DNA from: an uncultured Eubacteriales bacterium
GTDB lineage: Bacteria > Bacillota > Clostridia > Oscillospirales > Acutalibacteraceae
DNA: 52,564 nt
Assembly: GCA_900317085.1 (NCBI GenBank)
Contig: ONFJ01000003.1
Span: 1 to 52,564 of the forward strand
Direction: 5' to 3'
The notes under the pieces were generated by a model. It was not told the DNA's origin. It ran no database searches and was given only the letters and a program-made list of their open reading frames with translations. A program made the translations under genes and the position numbers. Below are positions 15,823 to 23,472 of this stretch, piece after piece. The first letter of the stretch is position 1; each line of letters starts with the position of its first letter.

Positions 15823-16980
15823 ATGAGCACAGACAAGAAAGACCTCGCGGCACTGCGGGAAGAGATCAACGGCATCAACGACGAGATGCTGCAGCTGTTC
15901 CTGCGCCGTATGCAGGTGTCCGGCGAGATCGCCGACTATAAAAAAGAACACGACATGCCCATCATGCACAAGGACCGCGAACGGGAGATCCTCGCGGAAG
16001 TCGAGGCGAAGTCCGGAGACATGGAACTCTATGCCCACCGCTTCTTCTCGAACATCATGGAGCTGTCCCGCGCTTACCAGAACAGTCTGACGGCCCGGCA
16101 CACGCCCCTCATCGACATGATCAAGGAGTCCCGCCTCCCCGCCGACGCCACGTTCCCCCAGAACGGCATCATCGGGGTCTCCGGCGTGGAGGGTGCCTAT
16201 GCCCAGCAGGCGGCGGACACCATGTTCCCGAGAGGCACGGTCATGTTCATGAAGAACTTCGAAGCCGTCTTCGATGCCCTCGAGAACGGCCTCTGCCAGT
16301 ACGGCATCGTCCCGGTCGAGAACTCCTCCTACGGTTCCGTCAAGGACGTCTACAAGCTCCTGCAGGAACGGGACGTGTACATCACCCGCAGCATCCGGAT
16401 CAACGTCCGTCATGAGCTGCTGGCGAACCCCGGTACGAAATTGTCCCAGATTAAGGAGATCTACTCCCACGAACAGGCCATCGGCCAGTGCGAGCAGTTC
16501 CTGAAGAGCCTGCCCGACAGCGTGAAGATCATCCCGGTCACCAACACCGCGGCCGCCGCCAAAATGGTCGCGAACTCCGACCGCAACGACGTCGCCGCCA
16601 TCGCCTCCCACGAGGCGGGCCAGCTCTACAACCTGAAAACGGTCCGGGACAACATCATGGACAGCGCCAACAACTACACCCGCTTCATCTCCATCCGGAC
16701 GAAGCCCGCCGTGTACCCCGGCGCCAACCGCATCTCCCTCATCTTCACGACCGAGCACAAGCCCGGCGCCCTTTATGACATCATCTCCATGGTGTCCGCG
16801 CTGGACCTCAACATGGTCAAGCTGGAAAGTGCCCCGCTGGTGGGTTCCGACTTCGAGTTCGCGTTCTACATGGACCTCCACGCCTCCGTCTGGGACGACG
16901 GCGTCCTCGCCATGCTCGCCTACCTCGAGCGGACCTGCGACAGCTTCAAGTACCTTGGAAACTACCCGGAGGTCAGCTGA
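15823..16980 (+). CDS. pheA: Bifunctional chorismate mutase / prephenate dehydratase (P-protein)
   Basis: It converts chorismate to prephenate and then to phenylpyruvate, the phenylalanine branch. The start is the ATG after GGGTGAG; a GTG nine bases upstream is in frame but less likely. The 385 residues contain an AroQ-type mutase domain (about 1-90, LREEINGINDEMLQLFLRRM), a dehydratase domain (about 110-290) with the catalytic NNYTRFISI, and a C-terminal ACT domain (about 298-375). In the ACT domain the usual ESRP motif reads ESAP (residues 335-338), losing the Arg associated with Phe binding, so feedback may differ. Its stop lies one base before the next start. Confidence 0.95.
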   Translation: MSTDKKDLAALREEINGINDEMLQLFLRRMQVSGEIADYKKEHDMPIMHKDREREILAEVEAKSGDMELYAHRFFSNIMELSRAYQNSLTARHTPLIDMIKESRLPADATFPQNGIIGVSGVEGAYAQQAADTMFPRGTVMFMKNFEAVFDALENGLCQYGIVPVENSSYGSVKDVYKLLQERDVYITRSIRINVRHELLANPGTKLSQIKEIYSHEQAIGQCEQFLKSLPDSVKIIPVTNTAAAAKMVANSDRNDVAAIASHEAGQLYNLKTVRDNIMDSANNYTRFISIRTKPAVYPGANRISLIFTTEHKPGALYDIISMVSALDLNMVKLESAPLVGSDFEFAFYMDLHASVWDDGVLAMLAYLERTCDSFKYLGNYPEVS

Positions 16981-16981
16981 C

Positions 16982-18223
16982 ATGAGCGACATCTACGGCC
17001 TTCTCGGGGAACACCTCGGCCACAGCTTCTCCCCCTTCCTGCACCACGCCCTCGGCGATGAAGCCTACGCGCTTTACGAACTGGCACCGCAGGAACTGGA
17101 AGCCTTCGTGCGTCAGGAGAACGTCCGGGGACTCAACGTGACCATCCCCTACAAACAGACCGTCCTGCCCTTCGTCGACGAACTCTCGCCGGCGGTGGAA
17201 GCCATCGGAGCGGCGAACACGCTGTACCGCAGAGACGGGAAGCTCATCGCCGAGAACACCGACGTCCTCGGGTTCCTGTACCTGCTCGAGTCTAACGGCA
17301 TCGACGTCACCGGCAAAAAGGTGCTGGTCTTCGGTAACGGAGGCGCCTGCAAAGCGGTCCTCGAGGCCCTGCGCCGCAAAGAAGCCGGTGAAGTCCTGGT
17401 CGTCAGCAGACGGGGTGGCGATCTGCCTCTCATCTCCTACGACGACCTGCCGCGCCATTACGACGCCGACGTCATCGTCAACACGACGCCCGTCGGCATG
17501 TACCCCGACAACCTCTCGTCCATCACGGACCTCACGCCCTTCGAGGGCCTGTCCGGTGTGGTGGACATCGTCTATAACCCCCTGCGCACCGGCCTGCTGC
17601 TGCAGGCGGAGGCGCTCGGCATCCCCCACGCCAACGGCCTCGGGATGCTCGTCGCCCAGGCGGTCCGCGCCCACGAGTTCTTCTTCGACACGAAGGTCGA
17701 TGACAAAGTCATCGAAGACCTGACCGCCGAACTCACCCGAAACGCCACGAACCTCGTCCTCATCGGCATGCCCGGCAGTGGCAAGTCCTCCGTCGCGAAA
17801 CTCCTCGCGGAGCAGACCGGCAGAGACGTCGTCGAACTCGACGGCGCCATCGCCGAAGCGGCCGGGAAATCCATTCCGGAGATCTTCGCGGAGGACGGCG
17901 AAGACGTGTTTCGCGACATCGAGTCGTCGTGCATCGCCAAAGCGGGTGCCCAAAACGGTGTCATCCTGTCCCTCGGCGGCGGTGCGGTCACGAAAGAGCG
18001 CAACTACCTGCCCCTGCACCAGAACGGGCGCATCTACTGCCTGAAACGGGACCTCTCCCTTCTCCCCATGGACGGACGGCCCCTGTCGAAGGACCTCGAC
18101 ACGCTGAAGGCCATGGAACAGACGAGGGACCCGATGTACGCTCGTTTCGCCGACGTCACCATCGAGAACGACGGCACACTGGAAGAGGCCGCCGGGAAGA
18201 TCCTGAGAGACTTTGGTCTTTAA
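16982..18223 (+). CDS. aroE-aroK: Fused shikimate dehydrogenase / shikimate kinase
   Basis: The 413-residue protein joins two shikimate steps. Residues 1 to about 255 are shikimate dehydrogenase: GHSFSPFLHHA, LNVTIPYKQTVLP (catalytic Lys), GAANTLYR, FGNGGACKA for NADP and NTTPVGM. Residues from about 257 on are shikimate kinase: Walker A GMPGSGKSS, LSLGGGAV, the lid Arg in DGRPLSK and TRDPMYARF. The usual DxD near the first Asp reads ELDGAI. The fusion is in frame with no internal start signal. It reduces 3-dehydroshikimate and phosphorylates shikimate in one polypeptide. It is last in the operon, and a terminator follows. Confidence 0.95.
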   Translation: MSDIYGLLGEHLGHSFSPFLHHALGDEAYALYELAPQELEAFVRQENVRGLNVTIPYKQTVLPFVDELSPAVEAIGAANTLYRRDGKLIAENTDVLGFLYLLESNGIDVTGKKVLVFGNGGACKAVLEALRRKEAGEVLVVSRRGGDLPLISYDDLPRHYDADVIVNTTPVGMYPDNLSSITDLTPFEGLSGVVDIVYNPLRTGLLLQAEALGIPHANGLGMLVAQAVRAHEFFFDTKVDDKVIEDLTAELTRNATNLVLIGMPGSGKSSVAKLLAEQTGRDVVELDGAIAEAAGKSIPEIFAEDGEDVFRDIESSCIAKAGAQNGVILSLGGGAVTKERNYLPLHQNGRIYCLKRDLSLLPMDGRPLSKDLDTLKAMEQTRDPMYARFADVTIENDGTLEEAAGKILRDFGL

Positions 18224-18247
18224 TTCCGCAAATTTTTGATGAAATCA

Positions 18248-18279
18248 AGCCTGCCGTCTTGACTCACGGCGGGCTTTTT
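18248..18279 (+). terminator. Terminator of the aromatic amino acid operon
   Basis: AGCCTGCCGT pairs with ACGGCGGGCT (one G-U) around an eight-base loop, followed by TTTTT. It lies 25 bases beyond the aroE-aroK stop. Confidence 0.85.
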
Positions 18280-18321
18280 AGTACCATTCTTACAGTTTTT
18301 ACGTAAAGGAGTTTTCACGAC

Positions 18322-18924
18322 ATGGATGTTGTCTGTTTAGATATGGAGGGCGTCGTCGTCCCGGAGATCTGGATCGCGTTCGCGGAGGCCACCGGCATCC
18401 CCGAGTTCAAGCGCACCACCCGCGATGAGCCGGACTACGACAAGCTCATGAAATACCGCATCGACCTGCTGAAACAGCACGGTCTCGGCCTGAAAGAGGT
18501 CCAGGAGGTCATCTCCACCATTGAGCCCCTCGAAGGCGCGAAGGAGTTTCTCGACACGCTCCGCAAAGAGACCCAGGTCGTCATCCTGTCCGACACCTTC
18601 ACCCAGTTCGCCGGTCCGCTGATCGCGAAACTCGGCTATCCGTCCCTCTTCTGCAACGAGCTCGTCGTCGCGGAGGACGGTGAGATCACCGGTTACAACA
18701 TGCGCTGTGAGAACTCCAAGCTCACGACGGTCAAGGCGCTGCAGTCCTGCGGCTTCGAGACCATCGCCGCCGGCGACAGCCACAACGACCTCGCGATGAT
18801 CCGCGCCTCCAAGGCCGGTTTCCTGTTCCGCTCCACCGAGCAGATCAAGAAGGACAACCCGGACCTCCCCGCGTTCGAGGAGTACGACGAATTCCTCGCA
18901 GCCATCGAAGGAGCCCTCTGCTGA
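18322..18924 (+). CDS. thrH: ThrH: phosphoserine phosphatase / homoserine phosphotransferase
   Basis: The 200-residue HAD-superfamily enzyme closely follows the Pseudomonas ThrH pattern: CLDMEGVVVPEIWIAFAE at the N-terminus (nucleophile Asp7 in DMEG), TTRDEPDYDKLMKYR, EVISTIEPLEGAKEFLD, VVILSDTF and IAAGDSHNDLAMI. ThrH can dephosphorylate phosphoserine and can transfer the phosphate to homoserine, linking serine and threonine synthesis. AAAGGAG precedes the ATG. It is transcribed alone, after the aromatic operon terminator; no serine or threonine genes are adjacent. Confidence 0.9.
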   Translation: MDVVCLDMEGVVVPEIWIAFAEATGIPEFKRTTRDEPDYDKLMKYRIDLLKQHGLGLKEVQEVISTIEPLEGAKEFLDTLRKETQVVILSDTFTQFAGPLIAKLGYPSLFCNELVVAEDGEITGYNMRCENSKLTTVKALQSCGFETIAAGDSHNDLAMIRASKAGFLFRSTEQIKKDNPDLPAFEEYDEFLAAIEGALC

Positions 18925-18971
18925 GTCTTCTGACGAGTCACATAAAAGTCACATAACAAATCTAAACTAAT

Positions 18972-19015
18972 ACCTGGAAATGATGCAGAGCCGCAACGTT
19001 TTCAGGTGTTTTTTC
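18972..19015 (+). terminator. Probable terminator of thrH
   Basis: ACCTGGAAATG pairs with CGTTTTCAGGT (two G-U pairs) around a 14-base loop, followed by a T-rich stretch. Upstream of it, AGTCACATAA is repeated in tandem (18936-18945 and 18947-18956). Confidence 0.6.
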
Positions 19016-19139
19016 GTCTTTTTTTCGACAAAGTCCGAACAACCGGAGGTCGCAGGTTTCCTGACCGGTCGGCACAGCGGTTTGTCACACTTTTACACAG
19101 AATGTGCCGCGAGGCGCGTAACTACTGAAAGTTGCATTC

Positions 19140-19324
19140 CGCTAACTTCGTCAGGTTGCACAACGGAGTTCGAAAAGTTAGCGCACGCTAACGAAAAAAG
19201 CCTCAGAATTTGGCATATCTATGCGAAATTCTGACTCCGAAAAAATGCCGAAAAACTCTTGAATTCTGAAAAAACTTTGCTATCATGAAATAGGAACAAG
19301 AATCCAAAACAAATTCTTAGGAGG
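19140..19324 (+). promoter_or_regulatory. Long control region and promoter of the ferredoxin gene
   Basis: Most of the 409-base gap before the ferredoxin gene is non-coding but structured. It contains CGCTAAC (19140-19146), the word CAGGTTGCACAA (19152-19163), a hairpin GTTAGCG-CA-CGCTAAC (19177-19192), and a 14-pair imperfect hairpin (19204-19233). The promoter follows: -35 TTGAAT (19259-19264) and -10 TATCAT (19281-19286), 16 bases apart. In the leader, AAGAAT/ATTCTT (19298-19318) forms a hairpin right before AGGAGG (19319-19324). The word and the block before the -35 recur at the orphan EIIB gene. Confidence 0.6.
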
Positions 19325-19333
19325 CATATTATT

Positions 19334-19501
19334 ATGGCATACAGAATTACTGATGAATGTGTAGCTTGTGGTTCCTGCAAAGACGGTTGCCCCGTCGAAG
19401 CAATCTCTGAGGGCGATATCTACAGCATCGACCAGGACGTCTGCATCGAATGCGGCGCTTGCGAAGCTACCTGCCCGATGGGTGCCATCGTCAACGAATA
19501 A
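19334..19501 (+). CDS. 2[4Fe-4S] ferredoxin (clostridial type)
   Basis: A 55-residue protein with two classical cluster-binding motifs, CVACGSCKDGCP (about 9-20) and CIECGACEATCP (about 37-48), each CxxCxxCxxxCP. Length and symmetry match the small clostridial electron carriers that serve pyruvate:ferredoxin oxidoreductase, hydrogenase and similar enzymes in the cytoplasm. An ideal AGGAGG precedes the ATG by nine bases. The codons (GAA, TGT, TCT, GAT) are less GC-rich than those of its neighbours, as often seen in very highly expressed genes. It is monocistronic, with its own promoter and terminator. Confidence 0.96.
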   Translation: MAYRITDECVACGSCKDGCPVEAISEGDIYSIDQDVCIECGACEATCPMGAIVNE

Positions 19502-19533
19502 GTTGACCATCACCACACGACAGTAAAAGAAAC

Positions 19534-19575
19534 ATTCCCGGAGCAGCCATGGGAAGCTGTTCCGGGAATTTCTTT
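19534..19575 (+). terminator. Terminator of the ferredoxin gene
   Basis: ATTCCCGGA-GCAGC pairs with GCTGT-TCCGGGAAT across an eight-base loop, followed by TTTCTTT, 33 bases after the stop. Confidence 0.85.
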
Positions 19576-19634
19576 ATGCCGCCATGGAAACGTGGTACAA
19601 TAGGAACACTTTTCAGGAAAGGAGACGAGACACT

Positions 19635-20390
19635 ATGAACACCCTGCGCGACGACGAACGCATTGAAGCCCTCGGCAGCGGCCTTTCGGTCCTCATCTCC
19701 CCTGACCACGGCTTCGGCACCGACGCGTTGCTCCTCGCCGAGTTCGCCGACCCGAAACGGAATGCCCTCTGCATGGACCTCGGCACCGGCTGCGGCATCA
19801 TCCCCATGCTCTGGAAGCGGAACGGGGTCACGGCCGACCTCTACGGCCTCGAACTCCAGGAAAAGGGGTACGACCAGTTCCGGCGGAGCATCGACCTCTG
19901 TGCAGAGCAGGGAGTCCCGATGGAAAACGTCCATGCCCTTTGTGGCGATCTGCGGGACCTCTCTTCCCTCGAACTTCCCCTCGGGAAGTTCAAAACGGTC
20001 ACCATGAACCCGCCCTACAAACCGGTGGACACCGGCATCCTGTCCGAGACGACCGCGGAGCAGATCGCCCGGCACGAGACGACGTGCACCATGGACGACG
20101 CCGCAGCCGCCGCAGAACGGCTTTTGAACTTCGGCGGGAACTTTGCCGTCTGTCACCGGCCGGAGCGTCTCCCGGACGTTCTGGAGGCGTTTCGGGCCCA
20201 TTCCATCGAGCCGAAGCGTCTGCGGTTCGTTCAGAAGAACGCCGGTGCATCGCCCTGGCTCTTCCTCTTAGAGGGCCGCAAAGGCGGCAAACCCTTCCTG
20301 AAGGTCCTGCCTCCTCTGCTCATGCAGAACGAGGACGGGTCCGACTCCGACGAATTATTACGCATCCTGGGAGAGTACCGAAATGACTGA
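19635..20390 (+). CDS. tRNA1(Val) A37 N6-methyltransferase-like (TrmN6/YfiC family) protein
   Basis: The start is the ATG after GGAAAGGAGA, giving 251 residues. An S-adenosylmethionine fold is shown by MDLGTGCGIIPML (motif I, about 48-60) and the N6-adenine methyltransferase motif NPPYKP (motif IV). The N-terminal SPDHGFGTDALLLAEF is typical of the TrmN6/YfiC family, which methylates adenine 37 of a tRNA or a similar base. Its last eight bases overlap the start of rsmI. This pairing of a YfiC-like gene with rsmI is common in Bacillota and supports the RNA-modification assignment; the exact substrate is inferred. Confidence 0.88.
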   Translation: MNTLRDDERIEALGSGLSVLISPDHGFGTDALLLAEFADPKRNALCMDLGTGCGIIPMLWKRNGVTADLYGLELQEKGYDQFRRSIDLCAEQGVPMENVHALCGDLRDLSSLELPLGKFKTVTMNPPYKPVDTGILSETTAEQIARHETTCTMDDAAAAAERLLNFGGNFAVCHRPERLPDVLEAFRAHSIEPKRLRFVQKNAGASPWLFLLEGRKGGKPFLKVLPPLLMQNEDGSDSDELLRILGEYRND

Positions 20391-21213
20391 CAACACCTGT
20401 GGAACACTGTTCGTGACCGGGACCCCCATCGGGAACCTCTCGGACTTCTCGCCCCGGGCCATCGAGGCACTGGAGTCCGCCGACTTCATCGCGGCCGAGG
20501 ACACCCGGGTCACCCTGAAACTGCTGAACCACTTCGACATCAAGACACCCATGGTGAGCTACCATGAGCACAATAAGAACCAGAAGGGTCCGGAGCTCCT
20601 CACACGCATCCTGAAGGGCGAAAACTGCGCGCTGGTCACCGACGCCGGCATGCCGGCCATCTCGGACCCGGGGCAGGACCTCGTCGACCTGTGCCTCGAG
20701 CACGGCGTCCCGGTCCACTCCGTCCCCGGCCCCACGGCCTTCGCGACGGCGCTGGCCCTCTCCGGCATGGACTCCCGCCGCTTCACCTTCGAAGGCTTTC
20801 TGGAAGTCGACAAGAAGAAACGGCGCGCGCAGCTCGAGTTCCTGAAGACCCAGCCCTGCACCCTCATCCTCTATGAGGCTCCCCACAAGCTTTCCGCCAC
20901 CCTGCGGGACCTGCTGGACACGCTGGGCGACCGGAAACTCTGCATCTGCCGGGAGATCACGAAAGTCCACGAGGAAGTCCTGCGCATGACGCTCTCGGAA
21001 GCGGTGGAAGCCTACCCGAAGAACGACCTCAAAGGCGAACTCGTCCTCATCCTGGAGGGCGCCTCGAAAGAGGAGAAGGTCTTCACCCTGGAAGACGCGG
21101 TCGCCATGGCACAGGACCTCATCGCCTCCGGCGCCTCGAAAAACGACGCCGCCAAAGAGACCGCGAAGACGACCGGCCTCAAGAAGGGCGACATCTACCG
21201 GGAACTCTTCTAA
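20383..21213 (+). CDS. rsmI: 16S rRNA (cytidine-1402-2'-O)-methyltransferase
   Basis: The 276-residue tetrapyrrole-methylase-fold enzyme begins with LFVTGTPIGNLSDFSPRAIEAL, including the family hallmark TPIGNL-D. AAEDTRVTLKLL, VTDAGMPAISDPG, VPGPTAFATALALSG and FEGFL follow in the usual order, and the C-terminus carries the helical tail (SGASKNDAAKETAKTTGLKKGDIYREL). RsmI methylates the ribose of C1402 in the decoding centre of 16S rRNA. It overlaps the upstream methyltransferase by eight bases, so the two form an operon that ends at a strong terminator. Confidence 0.95.
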   Translation: MTDNTCGTLFVTGTPIGNLSDFSPRAIEALESADFIAAEDTRVTLKLLNHFDIKTPMVSYHEHNKNQKGPELLTRILKGENCALVTDAGMPAISDPGQDLVDLCLEHGVPVHSVPGPTAFATALALSGMDSRRFTFEGFLEVDKKKRRAQLEFLKTQPCTLILYEAPHKLSATLRDLLDTLGDRKLCICREITKVHEEVLRMTLSEAVEAYPKNDLKGELVLILEGASKEEKVFTLEDAVAMAQDLIASGASKNDAAKETAKTTGLKKGDIYRELF

Positions 21214-21232
21214 AGCCATACACGCAAAAAGA

Positions 21233-21264
21233 AACAGGTGACTCGTGTGAGTCACCTGTTTTTC
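21233..21264 (+). terminator. Terminator of the trmN6-like/rsmI operon
   Basis: A perfect 12-pair stem (AACAGGTGACTC with GAGTCACCTGTT, GTGT loop) is followed by TTTT. It lies 19 bases after rsmI and also faces the convergent PNPOx gene. Confidence 0.9.
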
Positions 21265-21285
21265 GTTTGGTTACGGTTTGCTGTC

Positions 21286-21690
21286 TCAGACGTCGAACTC
21301 CTCGGTGTGGCCCTTCATGGAGCCGAGGACCGCGTGGCCGTTCTCGAGGTGGAACAGCTGGAACTTCGAGCCGGCGTCCGCGTTGATGAACGTGCTGATG
21401 GCCGGGTTCTCCGCGAGGATGGCGGCGGCGAGGTCCGCGTCATCGTCGAGGACGACGGTGCCGTCATAGCGCAGGAACTGGCCCTCCGCCACGGCGAGGA
21501 CTTCGACCTGCGGGTTGGCCGTGAACTCTTTGAACGTGCTCTTCTCGGTGCCGGTGCCGAAGTACAGGACATCATCTTTGAGCAGGTGGAAACTGAAGGG
21601 TCTCCCCTTCGGGCGTTCGCCGTTGGTGGTCAGGAAAAACCAGACCCCGGCTTTGTCTAAAAAAGCGTTGATTTTCTCTGCGTTCGTCAT
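21286..21690 (-). CDS. Pyridoxamine 5'-phosphate oxidase-fold flavin-binding protein
   Basis: The 134-residue single-domain protein has the split-barrel pattern of the PNPOx-like superfamily: FFLTTNGERPKGRPFSFHL, then DDVLYFGTGTEKSTFKEF, NPQVEVLAV and a C-terminal FQLFHLENGHAVL. Members bind FMN or F420 and are usually small reductases or ligand carriers; the reaction here is unknown. AGGGAGA precedes the ATG. It is transcribed alone towards rsmI and away from the EIIB-like gene. A minus-strand promoter TTGTCA (21763-21758) / TATGAT (21739-21734) with 18-base spacing is visible. Confidence 0.85.
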   Translation of the reverse strand: MTNAEKINAFLDKAGVWFFLTTNGERPKGRPFSFHLLKDDVLYFGTGTEKSTFKEFTANPQVEVLAVAEGQFLRYDGTVVLDDDADLAAAILAENPAISTFINADAGSKFQLFHLENGHAVLGSMKGHTEEFDV

Positions 21691-21814
21691 AATGAAGATC
21701 TCCCTTCAAAATCATAAGATATGCGCCATCTTCATCATACCCTGTTTTTTTGCGCCCTGACAACACTTATTAACTTTTTGTGCATTTTGTTATAATCTGC
21801 ACGTTATGATTCAG

Positions 21815-21950
21815 CAGGTTGCACAAATAGCATACAGAAACCATGAGCATTCGCTCACTTTTTTGGATAAGCCTACAGAAATGCCGAAAACCCCTTGCAA
21901 ATCGCCGAAAAAGGAGTAAACTGTGCGCAACAAGTCAACAGGGGCTTGTT
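21815..21950 (+). promoter_or_regulatory. Control region and promoter of the orphan EIIB gene
   Basis: -35 TTGCAA (21895-21900) and -10 TAAACT (21917-21922) are 16 bases apart. The AAATCGCC motif (21899-21906) lies between them. CAGGTTGCACAA (21815-21826) and a GAAATGCCGAAAAC block just before the -35 both have counterparts at the ferredoxin promoter. AACAAG/CTTGTT (21929-21950) can form a hairpin in the untranslated leader. Confidence 0.6.
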
Positions 21951-21986
21951 TATATACAAAGGCAATTTGCAAAGGAGGTAATCTTA

Positions 21987-22289
21987 ATGAGTAAACTGCC
22001 GAAGACCGATTCCATCTTTTTCGTATGCACCGAAGGTATGGTAACGAGCGTTGCCGGTGCCGAAGCCCTGAAAGGCCAGCTTGTCAAGAACGGCCTCTAT
22101 GACATCAAGATCCAGCACATCCAGCTCGAGTGGATCCCGAAAGACGCGCAGATCGTCGTCTGTCATGAGAACCTGAAAGGCCGGATCCAGGCCAGAGTCC
22201 CGCATGCCCACATCGTCACAGTCACCGATTTCCTGCATGCTCCGGAATACGCAAAGCTGTCCGAAGAACTGGCAGCCGTCGCTGCGTAA
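21987..22289 (+). CDS. Orphan mannitol-type PTS EIIB domain-like protein
   Basis: The 100-residue protein follows the MtlA/CmtA EIIB pattern from end to end: FFVCTEGMVTSVAGAEALKG at the phosphocysteine loop, then IKIQHIQLEWIPKDAQIVV, CHENLKGR, VPHAHIVTVTDFL and PEYAKL. The Cys at residue 14 or so corresponds to the phosphorylated Cys, but the usual DAGMGSSAMGA loop reads TEGMVTSVAGA. No EIIC membrane domain or EIIA lies nearby, and the gene stands alone with its own promoter, a strong AAAGGAGG and a terminator. It may be a phosphorylation-dependent regulatory domain or a subunit of a transporter encoded elsewhere; both are inference. Confidence 0.8.
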   Translation: MSKLPKTDSIFFVCTEGMVTSVAGAEALKGQLVKNGLYDIKIQHIQLEWIPKDAQIVVCHENLKGRIQARVPHAHIVTVTDFLHAPEYAKLSEELAAVAA

Positions 22290-22330
22290 GGCACACATCC
22301 AAAGCGACATTTTCTTCTATAGACATAAAC

Positions 22331-22363
22331 AGAGCCGAAGTCACGAAGACTTCGGCTCTTTTC
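22331..22363 (+). terminator. Terminator of the EIIB-like gene
   Basis: A perfect 12-pair stem (AGAGCCGAAGTC with GACTTCGGCTCT, five-base loop) runs into TTTTC. It also lies past the end of the convergent SGNH hydrolase gene. Confidence 0.9.
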
Positions 22364-22388
22364 TGTTATTCGGTTGAAAACGGTCCGC

Positions 22389-23372
22389 TTACAGTACGGC
22401 GAGGACCTGGTCTGCCATCTGCTTGTGGCCTCTTGCCGTCGGGTGGGCATCCATCAGGATGTCGGGGTTCGCGTCGAACTGACCGATGCCGACATAGGTT
22501 TCGATGTTCTCCATGTCCACATAGGTATATTCCTTTGAGAGCGGGCTCTGGAACTGCATGTAGTTGTTGAAGATGTCGAAGACCGGGGTGACGATCTGAC
22601 CGTACTGGATGTTCGTGAGCATGGTATCGATGGAAGCCACTTCCACCGGGTTGTACACGCCCATGACGACGATCTTCGCGTGGGAGTTCAGCTTGCGGAT
22701 CTCCCGGATGATGGTGTCGAAGTTCTCGGAGAAGCCGGTGAAGGCGTCTGCCTCGAGCTTCACGAGCCGTGCCGCGATGATGCTGTTACCGGTCAGCTGG
22801 ATGACATGGGCCAGCGTGTAACCGAGGTTCTCGAGGGGGTCGAGACCCATCTGGGCCTGTGCCTGAAGGATGGAGATGTCATCTTCCACCAGTTCCATCA
22901 GGACCGCAAAAGCCTGTGTAGCGTCGTTGGAGCCGATGTTGACCGTGATGAGGTCCGACTTCGCGATGTTGCCGCGGAACTCCTTCTGGAGCTTCTTCAT
23001 GGCCGTCCAGTCCACTTCCCTCGTCTTGCCGACGGAGGGCAGGCGTCTGCCGTTGATGAAGTCCCCTTCATAGGTGTCATCGAGGATGAGGCGGACGTCG
23101 GAGGTCCGATAGCCGCCGTGGGCCATCTGGTAAGTCTTCTTAGCCCCTACCGCTCTGGCGATGTACCACGGGTAGCTCCCCTCCTGGAGGTGCCACGCCG
23201 CTTTCTTCTTGCCGCCGAACTTGTAGCCGGGCAGCATGTAGCCCGCCGCGATGCTGTCTCCGATGACGGAATACGTGTTGTACTTCGCCGTGGCGGCGAA
23301 GGTCGGGACAACACAAAGCGCTGCCATCATTGCCGTCAGCAGCAGCGCTAAGATCTTCCTGGTCACGTTCAT
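22389..23372 (-). CDS. Secreted SGNH/GDSL-type hydrolase (paralogue 1)
   Basis: The start is taken at the ATG giving MNVTRKIL (327 residues), eight bases from GGGAGG; another ATG six bases upstream is too close to it. A signal peptide (basic NVTRK, hydrophobic core, cleavage near TFA-ATA, about residue 26) marks export. The esterase blocks are present: GDSIAAGY with the nucleophile Ser, the block II-like Gly in HGGYRTSD, GSND (block III) and DAHPTARGH (block V, Asp and His). Substrates of such enzymes are ester or acetyl groups on lipids or glycans; the one used here is unknown. Two paralogues lie at 23515-24477 and 32972-33910. Confidence 0.85.
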   Translation of the reverse strand: MNVTRKILALLLTAMMAALCVVPTFAATAKYNTYSVIGDSIAAGYMLPGYKFGGKKKAAWHLQEGSYPWYIARAVGAKKTYQMAHGGYRTSDVRLILDDTYEGDFINGRRLPSVGKTREVDWTAMKKLQKEFRGNIAKSDLITVNIGSNDATQAFAVLMELVEDDISILQAQAQMGLDPLENLGYTLAHVIQLTGNSIIAARLVKLEADAFTGFSENFDTIIREIRKLNSHAKIVVMGVYNPVEVASIDTMLTNIQYGQIVTPVFDIFNNYMQFQSPLSKEYTYVDMENIETYVGIGQFDANPDILMDAHPTARGHKQMADQVLAVL

Positions 23373-23472
23373 TTTCATTTCCTCCCAATACATACCAAAA
23401 GATAAAAAACCACAAGAAAGTATACGCTTCTTCCGGTTTTCCGTCAAATATTAAGCAATCTTCGACATATGT

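Noticed and set aside
14998-16992. Long minus-strand frames opposite aroC, pheA and aroE-aroK
   Set aside because: Antisense shadows of GC-rich genes with no start signals or motifs.
18925-19333. A missed protein gene between thrH and ferredoxin
   Set aside because: The only frames are short, lack ribosome binding sites and cross AT-rich palindromic sequence. The region reads as a terminator plus control DNA.
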